From Thermoleptolyngbya sichuanensis A183 (GTDB taxonomy: Bacteria; Cyanobacteriota; Cyanobacteriia; Elainellales; Elainellaceae), in NCBI RefSeq assembly GCF_013177315.1, contig NZ_CP053661.1, positions 4,464,001 through 4,528,000 of the forward strand: a stretch of DNA of 64,000 nucleotides, written 5' to 3'. Both the position numbers and the translations under genes were made by a program. The notes below the pieces were generated by a model. The model searched no databases, was not told where the DNA came from, and saw only the letters and a list, made by a program, of their open reading frames with translations. Positions 1 to 8,742 of the stretch are shown in pieces. Each line of letters starts with the position of its first letter. Positions within the stretch are counted from its first letter, which is position 1.

Positions 1-290
1 CCCAGCTGCGGCAGCGTGAGGGCTTTTCGCTGTCGGAGGAGGCCTGGCGGGCGATCGCCCAGCAGCAAATCCTGGTAGATTGGGCCGCCCATGAACCCAA
101 CGCCATGCTGCTCCAGGCGTTTACCCAGCCCATCTTTCCGCAGCCGACTTTTTTCCTGGAAGTGATCGAACGCCGCGCCTACTGGGCCGGTCAGCAGCAG
201 CGCCTCCCTGACGGCTTTGGCGAGGGCAATTTTCAAGCCCTGTTTCGCGCAATGGAGCGAGAGCAGCAGAAGCGGGGGAGTCTGGGGTAA
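1..290 (+). CDS. hpd: 4-hydroxyphenylpyruvate dioxygenase, C-terminal fragment (cut by window edge)
   Basis: The last ~95 residues of an open frame that begins at base 3 and ends at the TAA at 288-290. The tail carries LLQAFTQPIF, PTFFLEVIERR and GFGEGNFQALFRAMERE. These match the end of 4-hydroxyphenylpyruvate dioxygenase, where the Glu of the FFLEVI strand is the third iron ligand and the last helix gates the active site. The enzyme makes homogentisate, used for tocopherol synthesis and tyrosine breakdown. The start lies outside the window, so total length and the two His ligands cannot be checked. It converges with gltS. Confidence 0.8.
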   Translation, partial: QLRQREGFSLSEEAWRAIAQQQILVDWAAHEPNAMLLQAFTQPIFPQPTFFLEVIERRAYWAGQQQRLPDGFGEGNFQALFRAMEREQQKRGSLG

Positions 291-351
291 GGAGAGGCAT
301 CCCTCTGCATGGCTGTTGCGGCCCCCAACCCTGCTGCTCCTGCTGCCCCGG

Positions 352-1794
352 TTACACAGGCGTTGCCGAGGAATGCCGCCGTTCCTGTCGCATCAGAACA
401 TAGCCCACCACCAGCCAGAAAATCAGCAGTCCACCCGTCAGCAGCAACACAGGAACCAGTCCCCAGCTATTCACCAGGGCCGGAGCCGCAGCGGTAAATA
501 GGCCGCCGCCCACGATGGGTTCAAAGAACAACTGCTTGTAGGCGAAGCTTTCAAATGCGCCGGTGCTGTTGTCGGGGTCTACCATTCGCAGAAGCAAAAT
601 GCCCGTTGCGGTCACGCCCATCGACTGGCCCATGTCGCCGATGCCCTTTTCAAACCAATGTTGCGAAAACAGGCGCGGAGCCAGCCACAGGAAGATGAGT
701 ACGTTCCACAAAATGCCCAGGATGCTGAGCGTCAGAAACACACCCAAGTTGCCGCCGATCACCCGCAGCGAGATGGAGGCGATCGCCGCAATCACGACCA
801 CATCCAGCGCCACGCCCGCGATGTTTTGAATCATCGGGCGAATGACCAGCGCCCCCAGCCCCAGCCGATTCAGAATGGACTGAGTGATAATGCCGCCCAC
901 CAGCGCCAGCGGAAACAGCGGCACAAACGGCATCACCACAAAGCCCGTCTGTCCCCAAGTGACGGACTCAAACCACTTCAGCGCCTCTAGCAAGAGCCAG
1001 CCAAGGGCGATCGCCATGCCGACGATGCCAAAGTTGATCGACAGCGGATCGACCAGCAGATTTCGCAGCAGCCGCGCCCGCTGCTGGCGCAGTTCCGGCG
1101 TTTCGGCCACCACGTTCAGGTCGGGAATTTCCTCTGGCTCGATGGCGTTTCGGTTAATCGAAGCGACATAGCCCTTGCGCCGCCCCCAGTCGGCCAGCGC
1201 CGTGCCTAGCACAATACCCGACACAATGCCCACCGTCGCCAGACCAATCGCCAGATCTGCGCCATCGGCATATCCCAGATTGTTCAGCGTTTCTGCCATA
1301 CCGCCCGCCGTGCCGTGGCCGCCCTCAAAGGCGATTTCGATCAAGCAGGAGGCGATCGGGTTTGCCCCAAACACCGGCCCCAAAATCAGCAGCGTGGCCA
1401 AAATGCCGACGACATATTGCCCCCAGGCGAGGGTCTGCCCAAACACCACCTGAGGCGCGGCTTTGCGCCAAATGTCGCGCGGCGGCGGAATCGTCTCACC
1501 GAGAAATAGCGCGGCAAAGACGATGTTGATAAACACACCGGGAGCCTGCGACCAGACGGTGCGGACATTTTCGGAAAACAGACCGCCCGCCAGCAGCGAC
1601 TCTTCGCCACCAATGGACGTGGCGATCGCCCCCAATACCTGCGGCCCCAGCAGCAGCGCCAGCACCCCTGCAATGATCGACGCAGGCAAATAAAGCCGTT
1701 GAAAAAAGCGAATTTTATGCTTCAAATAGCGCCCCGCCAGCAGCAATATCGCCAGCAGCACAAAGGCAAATAAGACCGTTCGTAAATTAAACAC
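352..1794 (-). CDS. gltS: Sodium/glutamate symporter, GltS family
   Basis: 480 residues, almost entirely hydrophobic, with about ten to twelve membrane segments. The sequence FEGGHGTAGGM around residue 160 is the conserved Gly-rich signature of the GltS (ESS) family, and a second half repeats the fold. Family role: sodium-driven glutamate uptake across the plasma membrane. The start is GTG at 1794, preceded by GGGAG about five bases upstream. It is longer than the ~400 residues of E. coli GltS; the extra length lies mainly in the central loop (around residues 205-245) and matches what I expect for cyanobacterial members. Substrate assignment rests on family membership only. Confidence 0.8.
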   Translation of the reverse strand: MFNLRTVLFAFVLLAILLLAGRYLKHKIRFFQRLYLPASIIAGVLALLLGPQVLGAIATSIGGEESLLAGGLFSENVRTVWSQAPGVFINIVFAALFLGETIPPPRDIWRKAAPQVVFGQTLAWGQYVVGILATLLILGPVFGANPIASCLIEIAFEGGHGTAGGMAETLNNLGYADGADLAIGLATVGIVSGIVLGTALADWGRRKGYVASINRNAIEPEEIPDLNVVAETPELRQQRARLLRNLLVDPLSINFGIVGMAIALGWLLLEALKWFESVTWGQTGFVVMPFVPLFPLALVGGIITQSILNRLGLGALVIRPMIQNIAGVALDVVVIAAIASISLRVIGGNLGVFLTLSILGILWNVLIFLWLAPRLFSQHWFEKGIGDMGQSMGVTATGILLLRMVDPDNSTGAFESFAYKQLFFEPIVGGGLFTAAAPALVNSWGLVPVLLLTGGLLIFWLVVGYVLMRQERRHSSATPV

Positions 1795-2169
1795 GATTTC
1801 TCCCAGCCCTTACGGCAGATGACCAACCCGCCCGTCAACCCATTTGCAACGCTGCAAGTTTTTGGAGACGGGCGGATGACAACTTGATTGCTATATAGCC
1901 TTTTATTAAGGCAGCAAGCCGTAACTCAGGGCACAGGTTTGATAGGAAGTGTTACAGAGGACGGGGAAACAGAGTGAGGCGGATTTTGGATTTTGGATTG
2001 GCGATTTTGGATTGGCAGCCGCCGAAGCCCGCCTGTTGACGCTCCAAGATTTTCCTGATTTTGGATTTTGGATTGGCAGTTCTGGATTGGCAAGTTTGGA
2101 TTACCGGGCAAACCGCTGCGGGCTTCTCGCAATGTTTGGGAACCCTGGAGCCTGAAGCAGCGCCAGCCC
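1795..2169. repeat. Intergenic gap with GGATTTTGGATT simple repeats
   Basis: No gene seen. From about 1978 to 2103 the motif GATTTTGGATTGGC and variants recur several times on the plus strand. The same low-complexity string recurs at about 2903-2930, 14965-15010, 24285-24312, 30768-30810 and 50415-50450, mostly next to gene ends. No terminal inverted repeats were seen, so a mobile origin is not supported here. Confidence 0.6.
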
Positions 2170-2877
2170 CTAGAAATTCCGCATCACCCACTGCTGAAAC
2201 TCCGAGTCTGTCCCAAAGATCAGGCTGGGGCACTGGGTCGCCCGCACGCTGCGGTGGGTGACGAGATTGGCCTTGGGAATCCCATAGGCATCCAGCAAAA
2301 ACCGGATCAGCGTGATGCTGGACTTTTCCTGGGCAGGCGTGAAGCCCTTCTGCGCGGGCGTGGCCTCGTGTTCAACACCGATAGAGCGATCGTTCACATC
2401 CTTATTGCCCGCATGAAAGGCGCAGTAGTCGTCCTGCACCATCTGAATAATTTCGCCAGAGCGGTCGATGATGTAGTGCGCCGACACCTGCGAGGTCGAG
2501 CTTTGGAACGTGTTGATGGCGCTCTGCACCGGAGCCACCGTGTTGTGAAACACAATGGTATTAATTTTGAACCCTTCACGGCGAGCGCGATAGTTGGACG
2601 GGTGCGCCGGGATAAACGTCACCTGGGGTTTGGGCATTCCGCCGGAGCCGCCGCCTTCGTGGCCGGTTCCGGGCTTGGGCTGGGGTTCTGGCCCCGGCAC
2701 GCCGACCGCCACCACCATACCCCCCGGCGCATCGGCTCGCTTAAACCACTCGTGCATTGGGCGAATGTTGAGTTCCTTTTCGCCATTAGCGCGGGGCTTT
2801 TTGAAGATTCGCTCAAGGTAGTAGCCGCCTTCCATCAGGTAAATGGCAGAGTCGGTTTCTTTGATCCAGGTTGCCAT
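2170..2877 (-). CDS. Peptidoglycan recognition/N-acetylmuramoyl-L-alanine amidase (Amidase_2) protein
   Basis: 235 residues. Residues ~95-235 form an Amidase_2/PGRP domain. IVFHNT holds the first zinc His, VSAHYIIDRSGEI is the typical strand pair, SIGVEHEA is the Glu-bearing strand, and VTHRSVRATQCPS holds the second His with the Cys in the third ligand position. Family role: cleavage of the MurNAc-L-Ala amide bond in peptidoglycan. The first ~90 residues are a non-catalytic region rich in Gly and Pro near residues 55-80, probably a linker. No signal peptide is visible, so it may act in the cytoplasm or leave by a non-Sec route. AGGAGAC stands before the ATG, which supports the start. Confidence 0.8.
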   Translation of the reverse strand: MATWIKETDSAIYLMEGGYYLERIFKKPRANGEKELNIRPMHEWFKRADAPGGMVVAVGVPGPEPQPKPGTGHEGGGSGGMPKPQVTFIPAHPSNYRARREGFKINTIVFHNTVAPVQSAINTFQSSTSQVSAHYIIDRSGEIIQMVQDDYCAFHAGNKDVNDRSIGVEHEATPAQKGFTPAQEKSSITLIRFLLDAYGIPKANLVTHRSVRATQCPSLIFGTDSEFQQWVMRNF

Positions 2878-3021
2878 GGGGGTTGTCTCCTAGCGTTGCA
2901 CCGATTTTGGATTTTAGATTTTGGATTTTTCGTTCTTCGCTCTTCGCTCTTCCTTCTTCGCTCTTCCTTCAAATCCAAAATCGAGAACTAACATAGTCTA
3001 CCCAGAGTGACAATAGTCTAG

Positions 3022-3609
3022 CTAGAATGACGAACCGGGCTGCTTGAGAAATTCGACTTCTTCTGGTGTGGAGCGTCGCCCCAGAATATGATTGCGATGG
3101 GGAAAGCGGCCGAATCGCTGGATTACGTCGCGGTGGCGCAGGGCATAGTCATAGGGGTCGCGCAGTTCGGGGGCGATCGCCGCTAGTTTTTGCATCAAGT
3201 CTACACACTGCTGCTGGTGCGCTAGGTTTTCGCTATGTTCCAGCGGTAGGTAGAGAAACAGCCGTTCCAGCGGATTCATTGCCTGATCCAGCCCACGGGC
3301 GATCGCCCCCTGGCTCACCTCCAGTGCTTTTGCGTCTGTGGCAAAGGCTTTGGGCGTGTTGCGAAAGATATTGCGCGGAATCTGATCTAGCAGCAGCACC
3401 AGCGCCAGACAGAAACGCGGTTCCCCCTGCCACTCGTCCAGTTCGCCCCTGGCGGCCTGCTCATAGAGCGGCAAGAAGCGATCGCGCATCTGTTCGTCTG
3501 TTTTTGGGTTTTTGGTAAACCACAGCTTGCGACGCTGCTCGTAGCTTCGGTCTGTTTCGTCGGGCGCACCAAACCAGAAGTCCAGAAGGTCGTTGGGTGA
3601 AGGAGGCAT
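3022..3609 (-). CDS. DUF924 family protein
   Basis: 195 residues. DLLDFWFG near the start, LVLLLDQIPRNIFR near residue 75, FLYLPLEHSE near residue 115 and FGRFPHRNHILGR near residue 165 are the hallmark strings of DUF924, an all-alpha family related to TPR-like folds with no assigned reaction. Length is normal for the family. Encoded in the same direction as the upstream WD40 gene, with an R1 repeat between them. Start ATG at 3609 follows soon after a purine-poor leader; no better start exists nearby. Function unknown. Confidence 0.85.
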   Translation of the reverse strand: MPPSPNDLLDFWFGAPDETDRSYEQRRKLWFTKNPKTDEQMRDRFLPLYEQAARGELDEWQGEPRFCLALVLLLDQIPRNIFRNTPKAFATDAKALEVSQGAIARGLDQAMNPLERLFLYLPLEHSENLAHQQQCVDLMQKLAAIAPELRDPYDYALRHRDVIQRFGRFPHRNHILGRRSTPEEVEFLKQPGSSF

Positions 3610-3696
3610 ATCTGTCTTAGGTTAGAGGGAGGTTCAAGCATTTTGGAACACGGTAGGACGATTGCCACCGAAGGAACGTCTACATCAGGTAGCAGG

Positions 3697-3802
3697 TAGG
3701 TAGATAGACCAGATTAAAAAACAGATCCTGAACCCTGCGCCGCCCGCTGCGCGGGCGGCGCAGGGTCTTTGGGTTTTATATTTGCTAATGTCTGCCTACT
3801 TA
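3697..3802. repeat. R1 palindromic repeat, copy A (MITE-like)
   Basis: About 106 bp. The core is a long GC-rich hairpin (CCTGCGCCGCCCGC paired with GCGGGCGGCGCAGG), flanked by CAGATCCTGAAC on one side and TCTTTGGGTTTTAT on the other. The imperfect terminal inverted repeat is TAAGTAGRTRGAC. Near-identical copies lie at 24648-24753 and 32452-32556. Its right end overlaps the TAA stop codon of the WD40 gene (3800-3802). The hairpin followed by a T-rich run could also act as a transcription terminator. Confidence 0.8.
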
Positions 3803-5296
3803 GGAAGGATCTGCGCTGAGTAACGCGGGCAGTTCCCAAATCCGAGCGGTGCCGTCTGCCCCTGCGGAGGCTAGCCATTTGCCATCGGGACGAAAGCTAA
3901 CGCTCCAAACTGCACGGCGATGTCCCTCAAAGGTTTCCACCAGTCCACCATGTCGATTCCAGAGACGAACCGTGCCATCGGTGCTGGCGGTGGCAAGATG
4001 CGCCTGATCTGGGCTAAAGGCAACGTCCCACACGGCGCGTCGATTGTCCCCAAAGATGGCGAGCGATCGCCCAGTCAGGCTCCACAATCGAGCCGTGCCG
4101 TCGCCTCCGGCCGTGGCGAGGCGCTGGCCGTCGGGGCTAAAGGCAACACTCCACACGGCGCGATCGTGCCCGCGAAATACTGCAAGCTGGCGACCCGTTA
4201 AAGTCCACAGCCTGGCTGTACCATCGGCTCCGGCGGTGGCGAGGCGCTGGCCGTCGGGGCTAAAGGCAACACTCCAAACGGCGCGGTTGTGTCCCCGAAA
4301 CACGACCAACTCCCGCCCCTCCAAATCCCACAGGCGGGCTGTGCCGTCGGGGCTGGCGGTGGCGAGGCGCTGGCCGTTGGGGCTAAAGGCGACATCCCAC
4401 ACCGCGCGATCGCCCGCTGAAATTACCGTCAGTTCGTCGCCATTCAGGGCCCACAGGCGGGCGGTGCCGTCGGCTCCGGCCGTGGCGAGGCGCTGACCAT
4501 CCGGGCTAAACACCACGTTCCACACCGCACGTTTATGGCCCACCAGTTGGGCTAGCTCATGACCTGCATCGTCCCACAGGCGAGCCGTGCCGTCGGCTCC
4601 AGCCGTGGCGAGGTGCTGACCATCCGGGCTGAACACCACGCTCCACACCGCGCGTTGATGTCCCTGTAGCACCCTGATCTGATGCTCTGGCGGTTCTGGC
4701 GTTTGGGGAAAAGCTGAACGGGAGTCGGGCGATCGCCCCTGGGTTTCTGGGGTCGAAGGGGCTGATCCAGAGGCAGGCAAGTTTGGGCTGGGGAGTGTCG
4801 CCGCAGGAACAGCTACGGGACGCGCTAAGTCCGCTAGCATGAGGCGATCGCCTTGTTTACTTGGCGTTGTTTTACTTGGCGTTGTTTTACTTGGCGTTGT
4901 TTTACTTGGCGTTACAGAGCGACCTGCCTTTGGAAACTTCGGCGGCTGCCAGACCCGAAACACCTGCTGCCAGCGATCGCCCGCTTCCTTCCAAAAAGCA
5001 TCGGCTGCCTCTATTGACCTAGAAACCATCCCTGATCTGGAACCCATCGCAATCTCTGCTGCACACCCAGTTGCATGCTCTCCTGCACGTTCTTCTGCAC
5101 GCTCTGCTGCAACCTGGGGGGTAATTAGCGCCGGAGCCATCTGGGATTGCCGCTCTAGCAATAGTCCAGACCCCTGGCTCTCGTCTGGTGCAAAGGCGCT
5201 GCCATACAATAGCCATCCGCCCAAGAGCCAAGCGCCAAGAACTATGGCAACCTGGGCCACCCGCTGGCGGTGTCGCTTGGAACCCAAACCATTCAT
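3800..5296 (-). CDS. Membrane-anchored seven-bladed WD40 repeat protein
   Basis: 498 residues. A membrane segment near residues 15-35 (VAIVLGAWLLGGWLLYG) anchors it, leaving the rest probably outside the cytoplasm. A low-complexity linker follows, with TPSKT repeated about four times (residues ~128-147). Residues ~208-490 hold exactly seven WD40 repeats, each with a RAVWxVxFSPDG strand and a DGTxRxW strand, enough for one closed beta-propeller. The blades are unusually alike. No enzymatic domain is fused. Likely a protein-interaction scaffold; the partner cannot be told from the sequence. Confidence 0.88.
   Translation of the reverse strand: MNGLGSKRHRQRVAQVAIVLGAWLLGGWLLYGSAFAPDESQGSGLLLERQSQMAPALITPQVAAERAEERAGEHATGCAAEIAMGSRSGMVSRSIEAADAFWKEAGDRWQQVFRVWQPPKFPKAGRSVTPSKTTPSKTTPSKTTPSKQGDRLMLADLARPVAVPAATLPSPNLPASGSAPSTPETQGRSPDSRSAFPQTPEPPEHQIRVLQGHQRAVWSVVFSPDGQHLATAGADGTARLWDDAGHELAQLVGHKRAVWNVVFSPDGQRLATAGADGTARLWALNGDELTVISAGDRAVWDVAFSPNGQRLATASPDGTARLWDLEGRELVVFRGHNRAVWSVAFSPDGQRLATAGADGTARLWTLTGRQLAVFRGHDRAVWSVAFSPDGQRLATAGGDGTARLWSLTGRSLAIFGDNRRAVWDVAFSPDQAHLATASTDGTVRLWNRHGGLVETFEGHRRAVWSVSFRPDGKWLASAGADGTARIWELPALLSADPS
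4860..4916. repeat. 15-bp coding tandem repeat in the WD40 gene
   Basis: TTACTTGGCGTTGTT is repeated nearly perfectly about four times and encodes the TPSKT linker of the WD40 protein on the minus strand. Its near identity suggests recent slippage. Confidence 0.9.
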
Positions 5297-5850
5297 CTAG
5301 CGAAGGGCGATCGCGCAGCCGGGGCCATCTGTAAAACCATGACACAAAACCATGACAGGCCTGACCAGGACAAGCCTGACTATACTGGCTGCCCCGTCCG
5401 AAAATAACGATCGCTTGACTACATATTTTGCTATTGCGTTTTTTGCTATCGCGTTTTATCACTGCGTTTTGCCATCGCGCATCCAATCGATCCAGGACAG
5501 CGGCAGACGATAGCAGCAAGAGAATGGGCAGGCAGTTTTTCTAATGGCATTTTCTAATAGAAAAGCGGGCATTGACTGCTCTAAACGCTGCCAAAACCCG
5601 CCGCTCAAAAAGAATGCGCGTCTCACGGTCGTTCGCATCGGCTGCAAGCACACAGGCTGCAAGCACACAGGCTGCAAGCACATGGGGCACAACCAAATGC
5701 CACCCTGCCGTATGAACCTCCATCGATGGGCCGCACTCCCTATGTACAAATGCAGGCACTCGACGTGTAGGCACTCACCGTGCCGACATTCACCGTGCCG
5801 AAATTCACCGTGCCGACATTCGCCGTGTGAACACTGGCATTCGCTGTGAT
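5297..5850. repeat. Intergenic gap with two sets of 15-bp tandem repeats
   Basis: No gene recognised in this 554-bp gap between the WD40 gene start and the psbV stop. At 5640-5684 GGCTGCAAGCACACA is repeated three times. At about 5756-5830 units resembling CCGTGCCGACATTCA recur about five times, just downstream of psbV. Short open frames here have no recognisable features. Confidence 0.7.
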
Positions 5851-6342
5851 TTAGTAGTAAATCTTACCACCGCCCCACTTAGCGCCCACCACCTTGGGCT
5901 GAATCAGGATGTGACCCGCAATCACCTTCAGGTCGTCCTGCGTCAGGTTCCGCATCTTAGGGAAGATGTCGGTACTCTTGGTGCTGGGATGCAGTTCCGA
6001 AATTTCGGTCTGTCCGTCATAGGTGGTGGGATTGTTCATGTAGTCCACCAGGGCTTCGATGTTGGTGCGCGGGGGCGTTGCTAGCGCCAGAGTTTCGGGA
6101 TCTAGCCCTACGTTAGGGTCGGTTTTGGTGATGCCGCCGACGTGACACTGACCACAGGCGTAGTTAAACAGGCGCTTGCCGTCCGCAACCTGCTTTTGCG
6201 TGAGCGTGATCGTGTCTCCTGCCGCATTGAGAGGCACCGTGCGCGTCGCAGCGTCGAGTTCAGCGGCGATCGCAGCCCCACCGACAACCTGGAAGATAAA
6301 AAGGGCTATCCCCACAACTAGCCAGACGTATCTCTTAAGCAC
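5851..6342 (-). CDS. psbV: Photosystem II cytochrome c-550
   Basis: 163 residues from a GTG start at 6342. That GTG is preceded by GGAAGGAGAA at good spacing and gives the usual MLKRYVWLVV signal peptide; the ATGs 30-33 bases upstream lack such a site. The signal peptide ends at about AIAA-ELDAATRTV. The haem c motif CGQCH is at residues 63-67, and the protein ends in GGKIYY, as cyanobacterial PsbV does. It is an extrinsic lumenal subunit that stabilises the oxygen-evolving cluster. Monocistronic as far as visible. Confidence 0.96.
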   Translation of the reverse strand: MLKRYVWLVVGIALFIFQVVGGAAIAAELDAATRTVPLNAAGDTITLTQKQVADGKRLFNYACGQCHVGGITKTDPNVGLDPETLALATPPRTNIEALVDYMNNPTTYDGQTEISELHPSTKSTDIFPKMRNLTQDDLKVIAGHILIQPKVVGAKWGGGKIYY

Positions 6343-6887
6343 AGAAATCGTTCTCCTTCCATCCAAGAACATCAATAATAAATTGAGGCAGCTACAGACC
6401 CAACTCTATCCTGACCCGGTGTGGTGGCTCAGTCCGCGATGTCTAAGCATGAACCCCGGACAGGACAGAACTGCAACCTGGTGAAGCTGCCAAAAATGGC
6501 TCAGATACCTGCAAATTAAATTGAACTCAGATATCGGCAGCTCAACACAGCATCCGGCAACCTGACCCAACTCTTCTCGCCCCACCACAGGGTTTTCCAG
6601 CCACAGCCTTAAATGAGATGAATTGTTAAGGTATGTCAGGCAATCCTAGTTCTTTATCATGCCATCGATTGAGACTCTTTATGAAGGGACTCTGGAGATT
6701 GTGACGAGATTCTGGAAGGATTGTGTAGAGCAATGTGGAGCAACGTGGAGCAATGTAGAGCAATATTCTTGGGCGATCGCCCAAGCCGTGCGTCAGGTCT
6801 GCCTTCTCTAGGCGAGAATGGGAATACTCCTGAAGGGATTTGCGATTTGTCCAGCCCCCATCCAGCAAGCCGGAGTCAAGACAAACC
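6343..6887. other. psbV / response-regulator intergenic region
   Basis: 545 bp without a gene. It must hold the divergent promoters of psbV and the response regulator, but I cannot place their boxes. At about 6722-6765 a 10-bp unit (GGAGCAATGT-like) is repeated about four times. The minus-strand open frame here has no family features. Confidence 0.5.
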
Positions 6888-7259
6888 ATGAGAACCGTGT
6901 TGATTGTGGACGACAGCCAAACCCTGCGGCAAATGCTTTTGGAACTGCTTCAGGGTAACGGACTCCAAGTCATGGAGGCAACCAACGGCATCGAGGCCAA
7001 GGCGATGATCCAATCCAACGCCCCGGATCTGGTCATCACTGACCTGATCATGCCGGAGATGAACGGCTACGAACTTTGTCGCTGGATCAAGAACGACCCC
7101 GCTGCTCAAAAAATTCCCGTCCTCATCTGCTCGACAAAAAGCGAAGAATTTGACCGCTATTGGGGCATGAAGCAGGGCGCAGATGCTTATATCACCAAGC
7201 CCTTTCACCCGCCAGAACTGCTGAAGACCGTCAAGCAACTGCTCCAGAGCCACCGCTAG
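6888..7259 (+). CDS. Single-domain CheY/PilH-type response regulator
   Basis: 123 residues from ATG 6888 (MRTVLIVDDSQ); the open frame runs 48 bases further up, but that part is not receiver-like. It is one receiver domain: the acidic pair DD at residues 8-9, phospho-acceptor Asp in VITDLIMPEMNG near residue 52, Thr/Ser in ICSTKS and Lys in YITKPF. No output domain. Proteins of this shape (PilH, PixH, CheY) relay signals in cyanobacterial pilus motility or phototaxis systems by phosphotransfer. No kinase lies beside it, so the partner is unknown. Confidence 0.88.
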   Translation: MRTVLIVDDSQTLRQMLLELLQGNGLQVMEATNGIEAKAMIQSNAPDLVITDLIMPEMNGYELCRWIKNDPAAQKIPVLICSTKSEEFDRYWGMKQGADAYITKPFHPPELLKTVKQLLQSHR

Positions 7260-7411
7260 GGATGACCATTGCTTGCTGAAAACATCATCGGGGTTCAAAG
7301 CAATAAATCTTGCCCACGTTAAATTCTGCCAGGGTATTCGGACGCGCCAAAAGGGTCTATGCTGCTTAGCAAGTCTGGTGCTGTCTATACGTCCCTCAAA
7401 AACATAGACCT

Positions 7412-7843
7412 GTGAGCTACAGGAATCCCGTTCCCACCGTAGATATCATCATTGAACTCATGGATCGGCCCTACCGACCCATTGTGCTAATCGAGCGGCT
7501 AAACCCTCCCTTTGGCTGGGCCCTGCCGGGGGGGTTTGTGGACTATGGCGAGTCGGTGGAGGATGCTGCCGAGCGCGAGGCCGCTGAGGAAACTGGGCTA
7601 CAAGTCAAGCTAACGGAGCAGTTTCAGGTTTATTCCGACCCGCAGCGAGACCCCCGGTTGCACACCCTCAGTGTTGTGTTTTTGGCAACGGCCAAGGGTG
7701 ACCCCTTTGCGGGCGACGATGCTAAAAATCTGGGCGTGTTTGAGATTTGGGATTTGCCCAGCAATTTGTGCTTTGACCATGACCGGATCTTGCGGGATTA
7801 TCGCTATTTTCGGGAGCATGGGCTGCGGCCAAAGTTGGGATAG
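7412..7843 (+). CDS. NUDIX hydrolase
   Basis: 143 residues from a GTG start. The Nudix box is intact: [20 protein letters not shown] continuing ETGLQV (G-x5-E-x7-RE-x2-EE-x-G type), with ALPGGF before it. The family hydrolyses nucleoside diphosphates linked to another moiety, such as ADP-ribose or NADH, using Mg2+ bound by the box glutamates. Substrate cannot be set from sequence. It sits 35 bp before ridA in the same direction, so the two may be co-transcribed. Confidence 0.9.
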   Translation: MSYRNPVPTVDIIIELMDRPYRPIVLIERLNPPFGWALPGGFVDYGESVEDAAEREAAEETGLQVKLTEQFQVYSDPQRDPRLHTLSVVFLATAKGDPFAGDDAKNLGVFEIWDLPSNLCFDHDRILRDYRYFREHGLRPKLG

Positions 7844-7878
7844 CGCTTTGGATAAATCTAAGGTGAGGAGGATATGGT

Positions 7879-8268
7879 ATGCGGGAAGTGATTCGGACGG
7901 AGGCGGCTCCGGCTCCGGTGGGGCCCTACAGTCAGGCGATCGCCGCTCAGGGACGATTGGTGTTTGTGGCGGGGCAGATCCCGCTGCATCCCGAAACAGG
8001 GGCGATCGTGGGCGAAGATGTCGCCACCCAAACAGAGCAAGTGCTGGCCAATCTGGAAGCAATTTTGAAAGCTGCGGGCGCAACCTTTGCCGATGTGGTC
8101 AAGACCACGGTTTTCTTGGCCGACATGAATGACTTTGTGGCTATGAACGGTGTGTATACCCGCGTTTTTGATGAAGCAACGGCCCCAGCAAGGGCCTGTG
8201 TGCAGGTAGCGCGGCTGCCCAAGGACGTGCGCGTAGAGATTGAGTGCATTGCCGTTGTGCCCGCCTGA
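7879..8268 (+). CDS. ridA: RidA family reactive-intermediate deaminase
   Basis: 129 residues, the normal family length. GPYSQAI near residue 15, [25 protein letters not shown] and the terminal [20 protein letters not shown] are RidA signatures; the Arg of PARAC is the residue that binds the substrate carboxylate. The family hydrolyses reactive enamine/imine intermediates from PLP enzymes such as threonine dehydratase. GAGGAGGA just upstream of the ATG fixes the start. Trimeric cytosolic enzyme by family knowledge. Confidence 0.93.
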   Translation: MREVIRTEAAPAPVGPYSQAIAAQGRLVFVAGQIPLHPETGAIVGEDVATQTEQVLANLEAILKAAGATFADVVKTTVFLADMNDFVAMNGVYTRVFDEATAPARACVQVARLPKDVRVEIECIAVVPA

Positions 8269-8401
8269 AGAGAAGGGAGTAGGATGGCGGGGGCAAATTC
8301 GCAAAATTGACACCTGGCGGTTCGGTTCACCCACCTCCCCCTGCCCCGGCAGGATTGTTACAGTATTAATCAATAACCACTGTCTGAGCGAGGTTACTGC
8401 T

Positions 8402-8734
8402 GTGAACAATGCGTCTAACAAAATCTCAGAGCTGTTTGGCGATGGTGCAGAATCGGGAAATTTGCTCTGGCAGTATGTCCAATCCATGAGTCCTGAGACG
8501 GTCGCTCAGCTCTCCAAGCCTGGCTCGCAGGAAGTGTTTCAGGTCATGGAACGCAACATTATCGGACTGCTGGGTGGCTTGCCCTCTGAGCATTTTGACG
8601 TGTCGATTACGACCAGCCGCGAGAATCTGGGTCGCCTGCTGGCTTCGGCGATGATGAGCGGCTACTTTCTCCGCAACGCTGAGCAGCGCATGGCGTTTGA
8701 GCGATCGCTCCAGGATGTGCCCGAAGTTGGTTAG
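8402..8734 (+). CDS. DUF760 family protein
   Basis: 110 residues from GTG 8402, which has GAGG about ten bases upstream; the frame stays open further up but that part is not family-like. LLWQYVQSMSPETVAQLSKP, VMERNIIGLLGGLP and TTSRENLGRLLASAMMSGYF are typical of DUF760, a small family of cyanobacteria and plastids with no assigned biochemical role. It is followed after 8 bp by mutY. Confidence 0.85.
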   Translation: MNNASNKISELFGDGAESGNLLWQYVQSMSPETVAQLSKPGSQEVFQVMERNIIGLLGGLPSEHFDVSITTSRENLGRLLASAMMSGYFLRNAEQRMAFERSLQDVPEVG

Positions 8735-8742
8735 GTGCGTCT

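Noticed and set aside
2068..2991. Long plus-strand open frame (307 codons) opposite the amidase gene
   Set aside because: No family features; it mirrors the amidase gene, which has clear motifs, a ribosome site and the right length.
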